Positions 46,235 to 55,790 of a DNA stretch of 64,000 nucleotides are shown piece by piece (the stretch's first letter is position 1; every line of letters begins with the position of its first letter). The translations under genes and the position numbers were made by a program. Location: positions 68,200,887 through 68,264,886 of the forward strand of contig OX235262.1 in the NCBI GenBank assembly GCA_944472135.2, written 5' to 3'. The notes beneath the pieces are model-generated. The model made no database searches. It saw only the letters and a list, made by a program, of their open reading frames with translations, and was not told the DNA's origin. The stretch comes from Trichobilharzia regenti (lineage: Eukaryota; Platyhelminthes; Trematoda; Strigeidida; Schistosomatidae).

Positions 46235-46520
46235 TTTTATGAGTTGATCACGGATTGATATCAGTTAGAGAACCATTGAAAACCAGGGAGTACTGGACAG
46301 CTGCTGTTTCATCCTAGTTTGGGAATCATCGGCAGTACGCACCCACTGGGTTTCGAACCCAGGACCTTCCGGTTACAAGGCAAGCTCGTATACCATTCAG
46401 CCACTGGAACTCGATTCAATGGCTCGTGAATTCTAACTTCTACCAATTCGTGATTTAGCGCGACCCCAACCATTGTCGTTGGTGGGACATCCATCCACAC
46501 ACGTGACATCTAATTGGACC
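46235..46520 (-). mobile_element. tRNA-like SINE, family 2
   Basis: Minus-strand head 'gaatcgagttccagtggctgaatgg', B box GGTTCGAAACC-like (in 'gggtttcgaacccagg') and full body. Confidence 0.72.
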
Positions 46521-46599
46521 TCACTGGTCACGACTTCTCACTAGAACTCAGGAAACTCCAACCTGTAGCAAGTCACTAGCGAGCATCAGATTAACTTTC

Positions 46600-46770
46600 T
46601 ACAGTTTTGGTTTGTAAGGATTAGTTATGTTTTACGAGTTGAAACCCAGTGGGTGCGTACTGCCGATGATTCCCAAACTAGGATGAAACAGCAGCTGTCC
46701 AGTACTCCCTGGTTTTCAATGGTTCTCTAACTGACATCAATCCGTGATCAACTCGTAAAATATATATTAG
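46600..46770 (+). mobile_element. tRNA-like SINE, family 2, inverted partner
   Basis: 'gtgggtgcgtactgccgatgat' to 'tgatcaactcgtaaaat' is the reverse complement of the left part of the 46235 copy, forming an inverted pair about 270 bases apart. Flanking 'ttggtttgtaaggattagtta' is directly repeated at about 46212 and 46606. Confidence 0.7.
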
Positions 46771-47061
46771 AGTAGGGCCAGAGATGAGGATCTAATTGAA
46801 AAGTAAATATTTCTTCGCTCAATCTTTCTGTATTTTAAATGTTAATCCGATTTTGTAAGCCCAATCTAAATAATGATAATAGTGTAGGGATGAATCCCAT
46901 CGGGTCAGTTGAACATACTGTCAATCGAGTTGCTTGATCTATTGGCTCAATACCAATTTGCCTTCGGTCTCCTTGAAATTAGTTGATTTCATTAAGTTAC
47001 CACTTTTGCATTTATTTTGCTGAAACGTATGGTACTTTTTTAATTATATATATATATACAT

Positions 47062-47295
47062 GCGTCAGTGGTTCAGCGGTAGAATGCCTGCCACTCACTA
47101 ACATGATTCGGGGTTAGATATCTGGCCGACCCATTGTTAAACAGGGCTAAGCCGCTAGTAAGGCCAGTAAAGAGAGGAGGTTGGCTTTGAGGCTAGCAAC
47201 CCCATCCCGCAAAAAATAAAACTCCCACTGCCACCAAAACCGCAACGCTCAAACTTGAAACCCTATGTTTTACTGGAAACGCAAAGGAATAAAAT
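47062..47295 (+). mobile_element. tRNA-Gly-like SINE, family 1
   Basis: GCGTCAGTGGTTCAGCGGTAG head, family body, tail 'cttgaaaccctatgttttac'. Flanked on both sides by similar AT-rich stretches (aattatatatatat), a possible target duplication. Ends about 160 bases before the terminal kinase exon. Confidence 0.78.
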
Positions 47296-47457
47296 TATAT
47301 ATATATATATACTAAGATGATTTTTTCTAATGTAGATGTAGGCATTGTCGAATTTGTTCAGTAATTAGTTGCTTAGATTAGTTACCATAACATCACATAG
47401 TTTCATGTATCAGTCAGTTTTCTTACTCTAAATTTCCCTTCGTCTTCTTTCGTATAG

Positions 47458-48792
47458 GTTGGTTTCTCTGACCTCCAACAGACATATCTAATGAGACCAA
47501 ATCTTATTCCTACAATGCCCAATTGTTTTTATCACAATGTAGCTAGTCCATTACGTTTTTTTCCTGATGCTAATGCTTACATTCCCCAGAATAGTTATCC
47601 TCAAAATACAGGCAATTTGACAAATCCACGTGATCATGTATATAATTCAGGAATGACAATACCTGATCATTTATACCATACGAATGGTAATAATAGTAAT
47701 AATAATAATAGTAACACTAATGGAAATAATTGTGGTGATACCATTGAAACACCACCGTCAAACCACCTGATATGTACTCCATCGTCTTTCTTAGCTTTCT
47801 CATGTAATCATAATGAATCATATGAAGGGGAAACAATGAACTCTGAAGAGAAGAAGCTGAACAATAAGAATAAGAAGCCTGTTAATGATGATAACAATAA
47901 TAATAATAATGATAATGATGATGAAAAGTCTTCTCATATGAAACATACCAACCCTTGGTATGACAATCATTGTTATCCAATGAATAAATGTTTGTCAAGC
48001 GTGGTTGGATATCCAAAGTCGAATATGCTGAGTAATAATAATATGCATAATAATATTGAACAACAAATGCATTATTTACATTTATATGATAAACGAAATA
48101 CAGAGTTAGATGTACGCGTGAATCGAAGTATCAGTTTTACATCACCTGAAACTATGCGATTGGATCATTTACCGATAGTACAACAGCATAGCTTATTTAA
48201 TAACGGTCTTAATCATAATAGCAATAATCATAATAGTCAGTATCAGCATCGTTTACCAGCGTATTCACATTATCGCTTACCTCGATCATATGCTTATTAT
48301 CCAGCTAGTAATTATTCATCTCTGGCAGCAGCTGCAGCAACACAGAATCCTATACGATTCGGTATGCCTTTCAATAATAACAATAATAATAATAACAACA
48401 ATAGCAATAATAATAATAATCATAGTAATAGTATGAACTATCCATACCGTTATCATCAATATCCTCACCAACACCAACCCCAATATCATCATCACCATTC
48501 GCATTCATTACAAGATAATTCTACTGGAAAACTGTCGAATTCATGTGGTTTAGATGAAATCTCACAGCAACAGCAACACCAGCAACAACAACAAATTAAT
48601 CATAATAATCCATTACATTTTTGTCATTCATCATCATCTGATATGAATAATACTACTCACAATAATATCAGTAGTAGTAATAATAATAACAATAATGATA
48701 ATGGTAATAATAACAGTAGTAATAATAATAATAATAGTAACAGTATTAATTTATTTGATACCTACGATCAACGGGCCCAGACAAATGTTTAA
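47458..48792 (+). CDS. CDK14: CDK14/15-like kinase, terminal coding exon with Asn/Gln/His runs
   Basis: Acceptor tcgtatag precedes 47458. The frame from exon 7 continues as VGFSDLQQTYLMRPNLIPT and stays open for 444 codons to TAA 48790-48792. The protein is dominated by Asn with Ser, His, Asp and Tyr. There are Asn-rich runs around 47684-47735, 47889-47935, 48374-48430 and 48661-48750, a Gln run (ISQQQQHQQQQQINHNN, around 48565-48600), a short Ala run near 48325 and a His cluster near 48485. Such tails are typically disordered. The phase-0 join to exon 7 and strong acceptor support it as the C-terminus. An ATG at 47491 is probably internal. Confidence 0.87.
   Translation, partial: VGFSDLQQTYLMRPNLIPTMPNCFYHNVASPLRFFPDANAYIPQNSYPQNTGNLTNPRDHVYNSGMTIPDHLYHTNGNNSNNNNSNTNGNNCGDTIETPPSNHLICTPSSFLAFSCNHNESYEGETMNSEEKKLNNKNKKPVNDDNNNNNNDNDDEKSSHMKHTNPWYDNHCYPMNKCLSSVVGYPKSNMLSNNNMHNNIEQQMHYLHLYDKRNTELDVRVNRSISFTSPETMRLDHLPIVQQHSLFNNGLNHNSNNHNSQYQHRLPAYSHYRLPRSYAYYPASNYSSLAAAAATQNPIRFGMPFNNNNNNNNNNSNNNNNHSNSMNYPYRYHQYPHQHQPQYHHHHSHSLQDNSTGKLSNSCGLDEISQQQQHQQQQQINHNNPLHFCHSSSSDMNNTTHNNISSSNNNNNNDNGNNNSSNNNNNSNSINLFDTYDQRAQTNV
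48374..48430 (+). repeat. AAT/AAC trinucleotide-like coding repeat (Asn run)
   Basis: Imperfect AAT/AAC repeats inside the coding frame encode a run of Asn broken by Ser and His. Similar tracts occur at 47684-47735, 47889-47930 and 48661-48750. Length polymorphism between individuals is plausible. Confidence 0.85.
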
Positions 48793-49071
48793 ATCGTCAG
48801 AGATGCATTTTAACTTGATAATTATTATTATTGTTATTCTTGGCAATATTGTGCAATATCAGTACTCCCTTCCATCGGTTCGTCCTTTTAACCTTCATAA
48901 AGTATATTGGCTGATTGTCGTCTATTCGTTTGTTATTAGCATTATTATCTTGTGTATATACTTATACATATACATATATGTTTGTATTATTTTCCCTTTT
49001 TTAGATTCTTAACCTGAATCTCTTTCTTTGTGACACCGGAAATATAAATAAATATTCATCTCAGCAATCCT

Positions 49072-49074
<3 letters not shown>

Positions 49075-49118
<44 letters not shown>
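49075..49118. repeat. AT dinucleotide microsatellite
   Basis: Uninterrupted AT repeat of roughly 44 bases, probably in the kinase 3' UTR. Confidence 0.95.
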
Positions 49119-49123
<5 letters not shown>

Positions 49124-49217
49124 ATCTTTTCCCTTTTACATCGATTGTGAGTAATCAGGATCTGTATTTTATAAAGCGAAAATGTGTTTCCCAATTAGAG
49201 GCAATAGAGTACTCATG

Positions 49218-49238
49218 AGATCGATCGATCGATCGATA
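49218..49238. repeat. GATC tetranucleotide repeat
   Basis: Short tandem GATC run, about five units. Confidence 0.85.
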
Positions 49239-49535
49239 GGCAAGTATTATTATTATTAAATTACTTCATGCTTATCTCACTCACTGCATTTCTGAACAGT
49301 TTCAATAGGTGTAAAAAAGAAACGATAAACAGGAAAATCAAACGAAACAAAATAAAACTGTCCATCACACACTGGACATTTTATTCATTGTATTATTGTA
49401 CAAATCATAACCCTTTTAGTCTGTTTTGTTGGCCATTTTTTTTTAAATTTCAAAAAGAAAATTTTCGTTTTTTCTTTGGCCTTTTGTTTTCTTTTTTTCC
49501 ATTACAGAAACTTTTGCATTTTGAAAATAAATAAA

Positions 49536-50269
49536 AGTGTAAACTGCATATTCGTTATATCTTAATTATTAATTATCATTATTTACGAGTATTTATATGT
49601 TTATCTCGTGCATTTGTTTGTCTGTCTGTTTGTTATATGTATGTATGTATGTGCGTATGTTATTAGCTATTTTTATTTATTTATTTATTTCCGGTTCATT
49701 TTCTTTTTTGTTTCCTTTGTTTTCCATTTTGACTATCTGAATGCATTTTATCCCATGTTGTTTCTTGTTTCCGAACTGCTCCAACTACCTTGCCATTTTC
49801 AACTTCAACCGTTCAAAGAACCAACCAACCACCCACCTACACAACCTGCTTCTTCCATTGTATTGTTCTTTTTGTTTCACCCTCTTCTTCTTCCTTCTCC
49901 TTCTCCTCCACATCCTCCTCTTCCTTTCTCTTATTTGATTTGTGTACCAGTGTAAATTATTTGCCAGTGAAAGACCTTACTCTTTTCATTTCTTTTTTTT
50001 TTGAGAAATACAACTTAAGTGAATGTCTTTGTTGGCTGTTGGTTCTATTTCTCGACTTATTTGTAGAAAATTCATTTATGAATGTCTGTGGTTTTGTGTT
50101 TTGAAAGGATTCACTGATGCGGTCCAAACTTTTATCTGTGAGGAAGTTCGCCTTGTCCTCCTCTATGTCTGTGAACTAATGGTCATTGAAAGTGGGGAGT
50201 ATGAATAGGCTAGCTGGTTGTCTTTGACCACGGATATTTGCGTTCTGCTCCCCCACCCCCGCCTTCGAG
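49536..50269. other. Unassigned sequence downstream of the kinase gene
   Basis: T/C-rich with low-complexity CTTCTTCTCC tracts (49880-49935) that create long open frames of low-complexity protein on the + strand. No gene recognised. Confidence 0.4.
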
Positions 50270-50790
50270 TGGTGTTATATGGTGAGGTCAGGTGTACAGG
50301 ATAGGCCAATCAATATGGTTGTGAAGGTGAGTCGGTTGAGATGGCTAGGACACGTGTTAAGCCTCACGAGTCTTTGTGTTCCTCATTGAACAATGTTAGC
50401 TGTCATTGAGATGAGCTGGAAAGGAGTTAATGGTGGTAAAACGAAAACGTGGCATCAGTTCATGAAGTCTTTGACAGTTGGTTTGAGTAATATGAGAAGT
50501 GTATGGGTGCTTGGTTGGGATCCTCGGGATGCTAAGAATCAACGGCTGTAGATTATCATTGTTCACATGGCTGAAAATCTTCTTCAGCGGCTTAAATGCA
50601 TTCACTCTTTGTGATCTGTAATATCCACTAGACCGTCATTTTTTTCATGTTACCATTCTGCCTCCGTACAATTCTGCTTATTGAAGTTCTTTTTAATCTT
50701 TTTTCACTACCTTTGTTATATAGGGTTTGGTAAATGCTGCACTTCTGTGTAAATTTCTACATTGAAACTCAACTGCGAAATGACACGATA
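50270..50790 (+). mobile_element. LINE family B 3' fragment
   Basis: 'ttgagatggctaggacacg', 'ggttgggatcctcgggatgc' and 'cttcagcggcttaaatgc' followed by the C/T-rich tail match the 19.5-20.1 kb copy. Frames broken. Confidence 0.7.
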
Positions 50791-51047
50791 TACCAGGTGG
50801 TAACATGTAACTGTTGACTTCTCTTACTAAAACTTCAAGTATCCTACAATTCAACTGAGCGATGATCAAATGACTAAGAAATTATCACAGATGTCTTGGT
50901 CATCATTTAATCGGATAAGAAGAGATTATCTGTCGTTTATGTGTGCCACTAAACAATTATTTTTCACTGATGATAACAAGTCTGTCTATGAGTTTTGACA
51001 CGTATCTCCCATCTTGCCTCTATAACACACTTAGTAGCTTCCCACTG

Positions 51048-51900
51048 TATTATTATTATTATTATTGTTTTATCCTTTAATTCCTAGAGGAACATAGGGC
51101 TTCAGCTGCACATCTCCATTGCGTTCGGTTCTCTGCAAATCTTTTCACTTGGCTTCACATCTGCTCACATTCTTTCTTCTTCTCTTCACAGGACCTCCTC
51201 CATGTCACCCTCTCACTGACGACCAACTCGCCGCTTCCTATTCGGGTTTGTCTGGTGATGTCACTTGATGGTTTCCTCAGAGTATGGCCAATCCATCTCC
51301 ATTTCTTCCTGCACATTTGTTGCACAGTTGGTTCCTGGTTGGTTCGCTCTCACAGATCCCTAACTATCGATGATCTTTTCTGGCCGTTTGATTCTGAGTA
51401 GTATAGAGCGGAGTCAGATGTTGATGAAGGTCTGAAGTTTGTTTGAGATGCTCTTTATGACGCTCTAAGTCTCTGATCCGTATAATAGCACTGACTTCAC
51501 ATTGAAGTTGAAAATCCAGATCTTATTTTTCATGCTGAATGCTATTGACCTCCACACAGACTTGAGAGCAATAAAAGCTTGTCTTGTTTTCCCTATCCTC
51601 GCTATGATATCTTCATCAGTTCCGTCCTCCTGTAGTTGAAACGATGCTTCCCAGGTAGGTAGGTAAAGGGGGTTGCTTGTTTCAGATTTCTTCCATTCAT
51701 GCTGATTGTTGTCTGTTGTAGTTGTTACATTTAGTGTTGACCAGGAACCTTCGTCACCTCTGTTTTCTCTATGTTTACCTGAAGTCCTATCTTCTCTGGA
51801 TACTTTTTCTGCCAACTTGTTGCTTTTCACTTGCATATCTTCCAGTTATTGGGAAATCAGAAAATATCCCCGACGAAGTCTAGATATTGGTGATAGGTAA
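51048..51900 (-). mobile_element. SR2/RTE-like LINE 3' fragment
   Basis: The minus-strand frame 51465-51836 reads NPLYLPTWEASFQLQEDGTD, EDIIARIGKTRQAFIAL and NFNVKSVLLYGSET, the best-preserved stretch of this ORF in the window. The 3' terminus is at the left edge ('ttcctagaggaacatagggc'). 5'-truncated. Confidence 0.82.
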
Positions 51901-52009
51901 AAGATAAAACTGTGATGAACTGGATTACGCGTCAGACTGTGCATTGTGAGTGAGAAGACAGGAATACATTGGAGCGACAAGAAGGCTCTAGAAGATCAGG
52001 ATTTCGCGC

Positions 52010-52830
52010 ATGATTTATGTTTAATATCAAACAAACTCCGAAGACTTTCGGATGGAAACCAACAAACTGGCTAAAGAGGCAGGCAGGGAAGATTGGACTC
52101 CAGGTGAACGTAGAGAATACGGAGGCGGCGAAGAAAACCAACCAACAAAAACAACAACCAGCACCAATCACCATCAACGAAAGAGATTTAACACATGTTT
52201 ACCTCCTTCACTTATCTGTCTAGGAAGCATGGTTTCAACCACAGGCAGTTAGGACGGATGAAAATGTCAAATTCAGCCAGCCAGTGAGATACGCCTTCAT
52301 TAACCTGAAACCAGTTTAGAAATCTGCACTCACTCAGCATGAACTACAGGATTTAGATTTTCAACATCAACATCAAATCGGTCAGTTCTTCTTTATTGGT
52401 CAGAAACTTGGTGAGCGCGTCCTGAAAACGATTTGCAATAAGCCACTGAACACTTTTATCGACAGCTGCCTTCGCCAGATCTAAACTAAAGATCAAATGG
52501 CCAGCAGGCCAGAAATAATTAGCAACTAGAAACTCTGACTAGAACCGATCGCCCAACAAATATGTGGGAGAAAATGGAGATGGACAGGGCACACTTTGGG
52601 GAGGTCGTTGAATGACATAGGGTGCAATGCATGCCACCACTGTAGTGGAACCCGAATGGGAAGCGACGAGTAGGTCGACACGGAGGAGATTTTACGAGAA
52701 GGAATTGAGAGATTATGGGGAATGGTAGAGCCGCCAGATGAAGAAGATAACAGAGAATAGAAAAAAGTGTAGATGTGTTGTTGAAGCCTTATTTTCCACT
52801 CGGAATCCAAGGGAATAATAACAATTAAGA
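52010..52830 (+). mobile_element. SR2/RTE-like LINE 3' fragment, head-to-head with the previous copy
   Basis: Begins with DLCLISNKLRRLSDGNQQTG-like sequence and ends VVEALFSTRNPRE then 'ccaagggaataataac'. The reading frame has several stops. Opposite orientation to 51048-51900, about 110 bases apart. Confidence 0.8.
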
Positions 52831-55179
52831 TATAAAAGTTTTTTTTTAAAACTTTTTCAGCGTTCTATATTATCCAAAAACAAATGATTTTCCGAGAAAT
52901 ATTTTCATGCGTAACTATCGTTAGTGTTCAGTCAGCTTACATGGATTAAGATACTTATAAGCCATTATCTTCGCTCTGTCAGCGCTTCTTATTTTCTCAT
53001 TGAACGCGTTTACCAGTATTATTGTTATGCATTTATGCATTTTCCCTTCTCTTGTTGATTATTGACTTATCAGTGAATTATTATTATACACTAACGATTA
53101 ATTTATTCATAGCTACATATAACATGTTACGGAGTGTTTATTTATCCCACAATTCACAATTGTCATTGTTTATCATTGTTTATGGACAACTTGAAATTGA
53201 TTTTGAAATGATGATTTAGGTTTGGCCGCAAAATTTATGTTATATACCAAGCTGCAAATTCACAGACTATCAATTACGCTTTGTGGGAATGTGCTATACA
53301 TCTACAACATAGTTTTCATTTTTATGTCAGTCTCTCAGATGTTTTAGTTCAGGAATAATGCGCTGCATCCAGATATTAGTGAAAACAAAACACGTAGTTC
53401 AACGAAGGGTCCCTTTTCGGCTTTACAATCACAATGATATGTAATTAATTTTTGTGTGTACATTAGGTTTGTCAGAGAAGAATAACAACTATTTAGGGTT
53501 ATTATTTAAGTCATCAGATTATTTCAGAAAATGTGATGAATAGTTCAATTGTAACTAGATGGGGGAAAGGTTGAAGATTAGTAATAATGATGAGTTGTCA
53601 AAACACAAAAAAATTGTTGAAAAAGTGTATTTGTAGTTATGTATCAAGATGAATAATTTAATGAGTGACTTGCAATCAAGATGTACATAGAAACGAAGAA
53701 AAATATCGAATTATATATGAGTTCTAGAGAAGTTCCATGAACCCATGTGTCTTATGCTGTGATTATGCTAGTATTGGTCCGTTTGAAGGAACGAAAGTCA
53801 ATGGCCAGTTTAGTGAGGATAAGCCAACTGTGTATGACTGGGTGATTGTTAAACTGACTTGCACGAATAAAGGCATTTCAAGTTACTATTTCAATGTTAT
53901 TATTTTTGATGTAAATCACTTTGTGTCTTCGCTTGGTTGGTCAGATACGTCGTATGTTTGTTAATCATCTATATTCCGCGATAGAATGTTATGGGCGTGT
54001 CACCATTCAGAGTTGAGGATAAAGATGATAGAAGGAGATCAGCAATTGAACTCTGCGACGATTTTCCAATTTAGGGCGTCAACATGAGAAGGAATGTAGG
54101 CGTACTGCTGTAAGTCCTACAATTCTTCAAGAGTAGCACGTCAAGGTAGAGTCCACAGCATTTGATTTATTGATTGTACATATATTTGTGTTAAGTAATA
54201 GAGTGGGTTCCAGTTCATCTAATTGTCGGTTAATTTTATAGTTGTTGCATTGGGTGAATTATCTTGTAATGTTATTGTAAGTACTTCTCCTACACTTGTG
54301 AACGAATCGAGTGTACGCGATTTGATACGCCAGGGAGGGAGATTATGCCAGAACGACATGAAGCAACCAACACCCTGACGACCAGATCAGTGGTGGTACT
54401 GTCAACAGAGAGCGAAGGAAAGTTCCGATCACTGGGGAATATCCCAAACGCCGTGGAGAGCGCAATGGTGTGATGTGCTATGCTTGTTGTGTGTTGGGCC
54501 TTTTTGTCATGTTTTTCCATTTTAGCCGAGCCTTGGTTGGCCAAAGTTCCTGCGTTGGCAGTTCAGCTCAAGGTTATTGCTATGATGGAAAAAAGGGATA
54601 GACCTTTTTTGTCGGGGCGTATAATTGAAATAGAACGTTGGTTTAATGGCCTTGGTCAACATTGGCCATGTCGGGCAACTCGAAGGCGCGAATGATTCAA
54701 TCATGCACAAATTCGAAGAAGACAAAAGAATATGAATAAAAGTACAGTACATTCCTTGTGAAAGATTTGTTTATAGACTTTGTACGAAATACTGAATTTA
54801 ATTGCCTAACAATACAATTTCTTATTGGTCCTTGTGTTTTGGAGTTAAAGTTAGTAATCGTACCTAGTATAATTGTCGATTGGGAGCGTCTTCGCAAATA
54901 ATAGGAACTTAGGGTTAAGTCCTTTGACAGTTAGAAAAACAAGTACACAAAAATCAAGTCTGTAGAAATCAACACTGTTGTGACCAATGATAGCAGAAGT
55001 GTTTGAATGATTTTCTTCTGTGTGCATAACTCTAATATTTCCAGCTGAACGTCTTAGGCTTCAGCAATACAAAGGAGATAAAAACTAATGCCTTCGTCAC
55101 GTTATTCTTCACTTTGTGGATTACTTTGAAAGAGGCATTTTTATGAGATGGATAGGCCAGTGTTGTATTCTGGCAGTTC
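52831..55179. other. Unassigned sequence, possibly unrecognised repeats
   Basis: Contains an open frame at 53737-53964 (75 codons, MNPCVLCCDYASIGPFEG at its start) and overlapping frames on both strands at 54290-54752, where GC content rises. No domain recognised; nothing links them to a gene. Confidence 0.35.
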
Positions 55180-55790
55180 TTATAGAGCCACAGCTACTTT
55201 CCTGTAGCTATATGGGATAGTGTTCTTGAACTCTCTTAGACAGGAGACTCGTCTAACTACCAATGTACCTGACTCCATAGTTACTGCTGGACTAATATAT
55301 GCACATAGAAGTGGTTGAATGCTCAGATTTTTATCCAATAGCTGCCCATGAACAACGTCATCATTAGTCTGCCACACTAAAGCTGCCCCAGAAGAATTCA
55401 AAGAGAAATCGGCTCACATGAGATAAATAGTTTATTCACTCATGCGACAGATCAATTACACAGAGTGGTTTTACCTTTCTGGTAACGATTTCTGAAAACT
55501 ATGCAATAGTCACCTCCTAATGAAGCAGGCTATGATACGTTACAACATTATCCTTAAAAATCGTCTAAAGAAATCCTTAATCGTTCGTTTCGCAGATCCT
55601 TTCATGCCTTTAGTTCCTAGTCTACTGAAAGACCACAGAAAGAGTTCGCGTATGCTAATGGATTGTTCATAACTTGTGTCGATTATCATCTTTGCTAACT
55701 GAGAACTCCAGTACCACATGTACGTGTCAATATTAGGTGCTCTTAACAAAACTTTTAATATCCTCTACCAAGTTGTTCAAAAATTTGGTT
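55180..55790 (-). other. Two neighbouring minus-strand ORFs, possible exons or retroelement relic
   Basis: 55540-55749 encodes APNIDTYMWYWSSQLAKMII and ELFLWSFSRLGTKGMKGSAK, and stays open upstream to an AG at about 55780. 55180-55401 encodes SSGAALVWQTNDDVVHGQLL and ESGTLVVRRVSC. The residue composition is more protein-like than most AT-rich open frames here. No family recognised and no convincing donor/acceptor pair joins them. A relic of an unidentified element is equally possible. Confidence 0.2.

Larger units (their letters stand above)
43374..47457 (+). other. Intron 7 (4.1 kb) of the kinase gene
   Basis: GT at 43374, AG at 47456-47457. Contains SINE remnants (44395-44600, 44755-44840), a minus-strand RT fragment (about 45530-45600), a foldback (45907-46197), an inverted SINE pair (46235-46770) and a SINE (47062-47295). 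In 43480-44390 the sequence is less AT-rich than its surroundings and may be an unassigned repeat; I recognise no protein in it. Confidence 0.85.
9036..49535 (+). other. CDK14: Gene locus: PFTAIRE cyclin-dependent kinase (CDK14/15-like), 5' partial
   Basis: Gene-level entry joining eight coding exons and a probable 3' UTR. All seven introns begin GT and end AG, and all phases agree across joins, giving one open frame of 1399 residues ending at TAA 48790-48792. The motif PFTAIRE, the HRDLKPQN catalytic loop, DFG, and [11 protein letters not shown] in place of the usual APE region identify the CDK14/CDK15 (PFTK; fly Eip63E) group. In animals these kinases pair with cyclin Y, often at the plasma membrane, and CDK14 links to Wnt receptor phosphorylation; that role is inferred from the family. 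Upstream exons (N-terminus, Gly-rich loop) were not found in the window. The symbol is assigned by family resemblance; CDK15 cannot be excluded. Confidence 0.9.
48793..49535 (+). other. CDK14: Probable 3' UTR of the kinase gene
   Basis: Non-coding AT-rich sequence follows the TAA. Two overlapping AATAAA hexamers at 49526-49531 and 49530-49535 form the best polyadenylation candidate; AATAAA near 49046-49051 is an earlier option. It includes an AT repeat (49075-49118) and a GATC tetranucleotide run. The true cleavage site is unknown. Confidence 0.5.

Noticed and set aside
47491..48792. Exon 8 as a separate single-exon gene starting at ATG 47491
   Set aside because: The frame extends upstream to a strong acceptor at 47456-47457 and joins exon 7 in phase; a separate gene has no promoter evidence.
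49608..50104. Overlapping ORFs of 60-115 codons downstream of the kinase
   Set aside because: Low-complexity Phe/Pro/Ser peptides from T/C-rich tracts in several frames at once.
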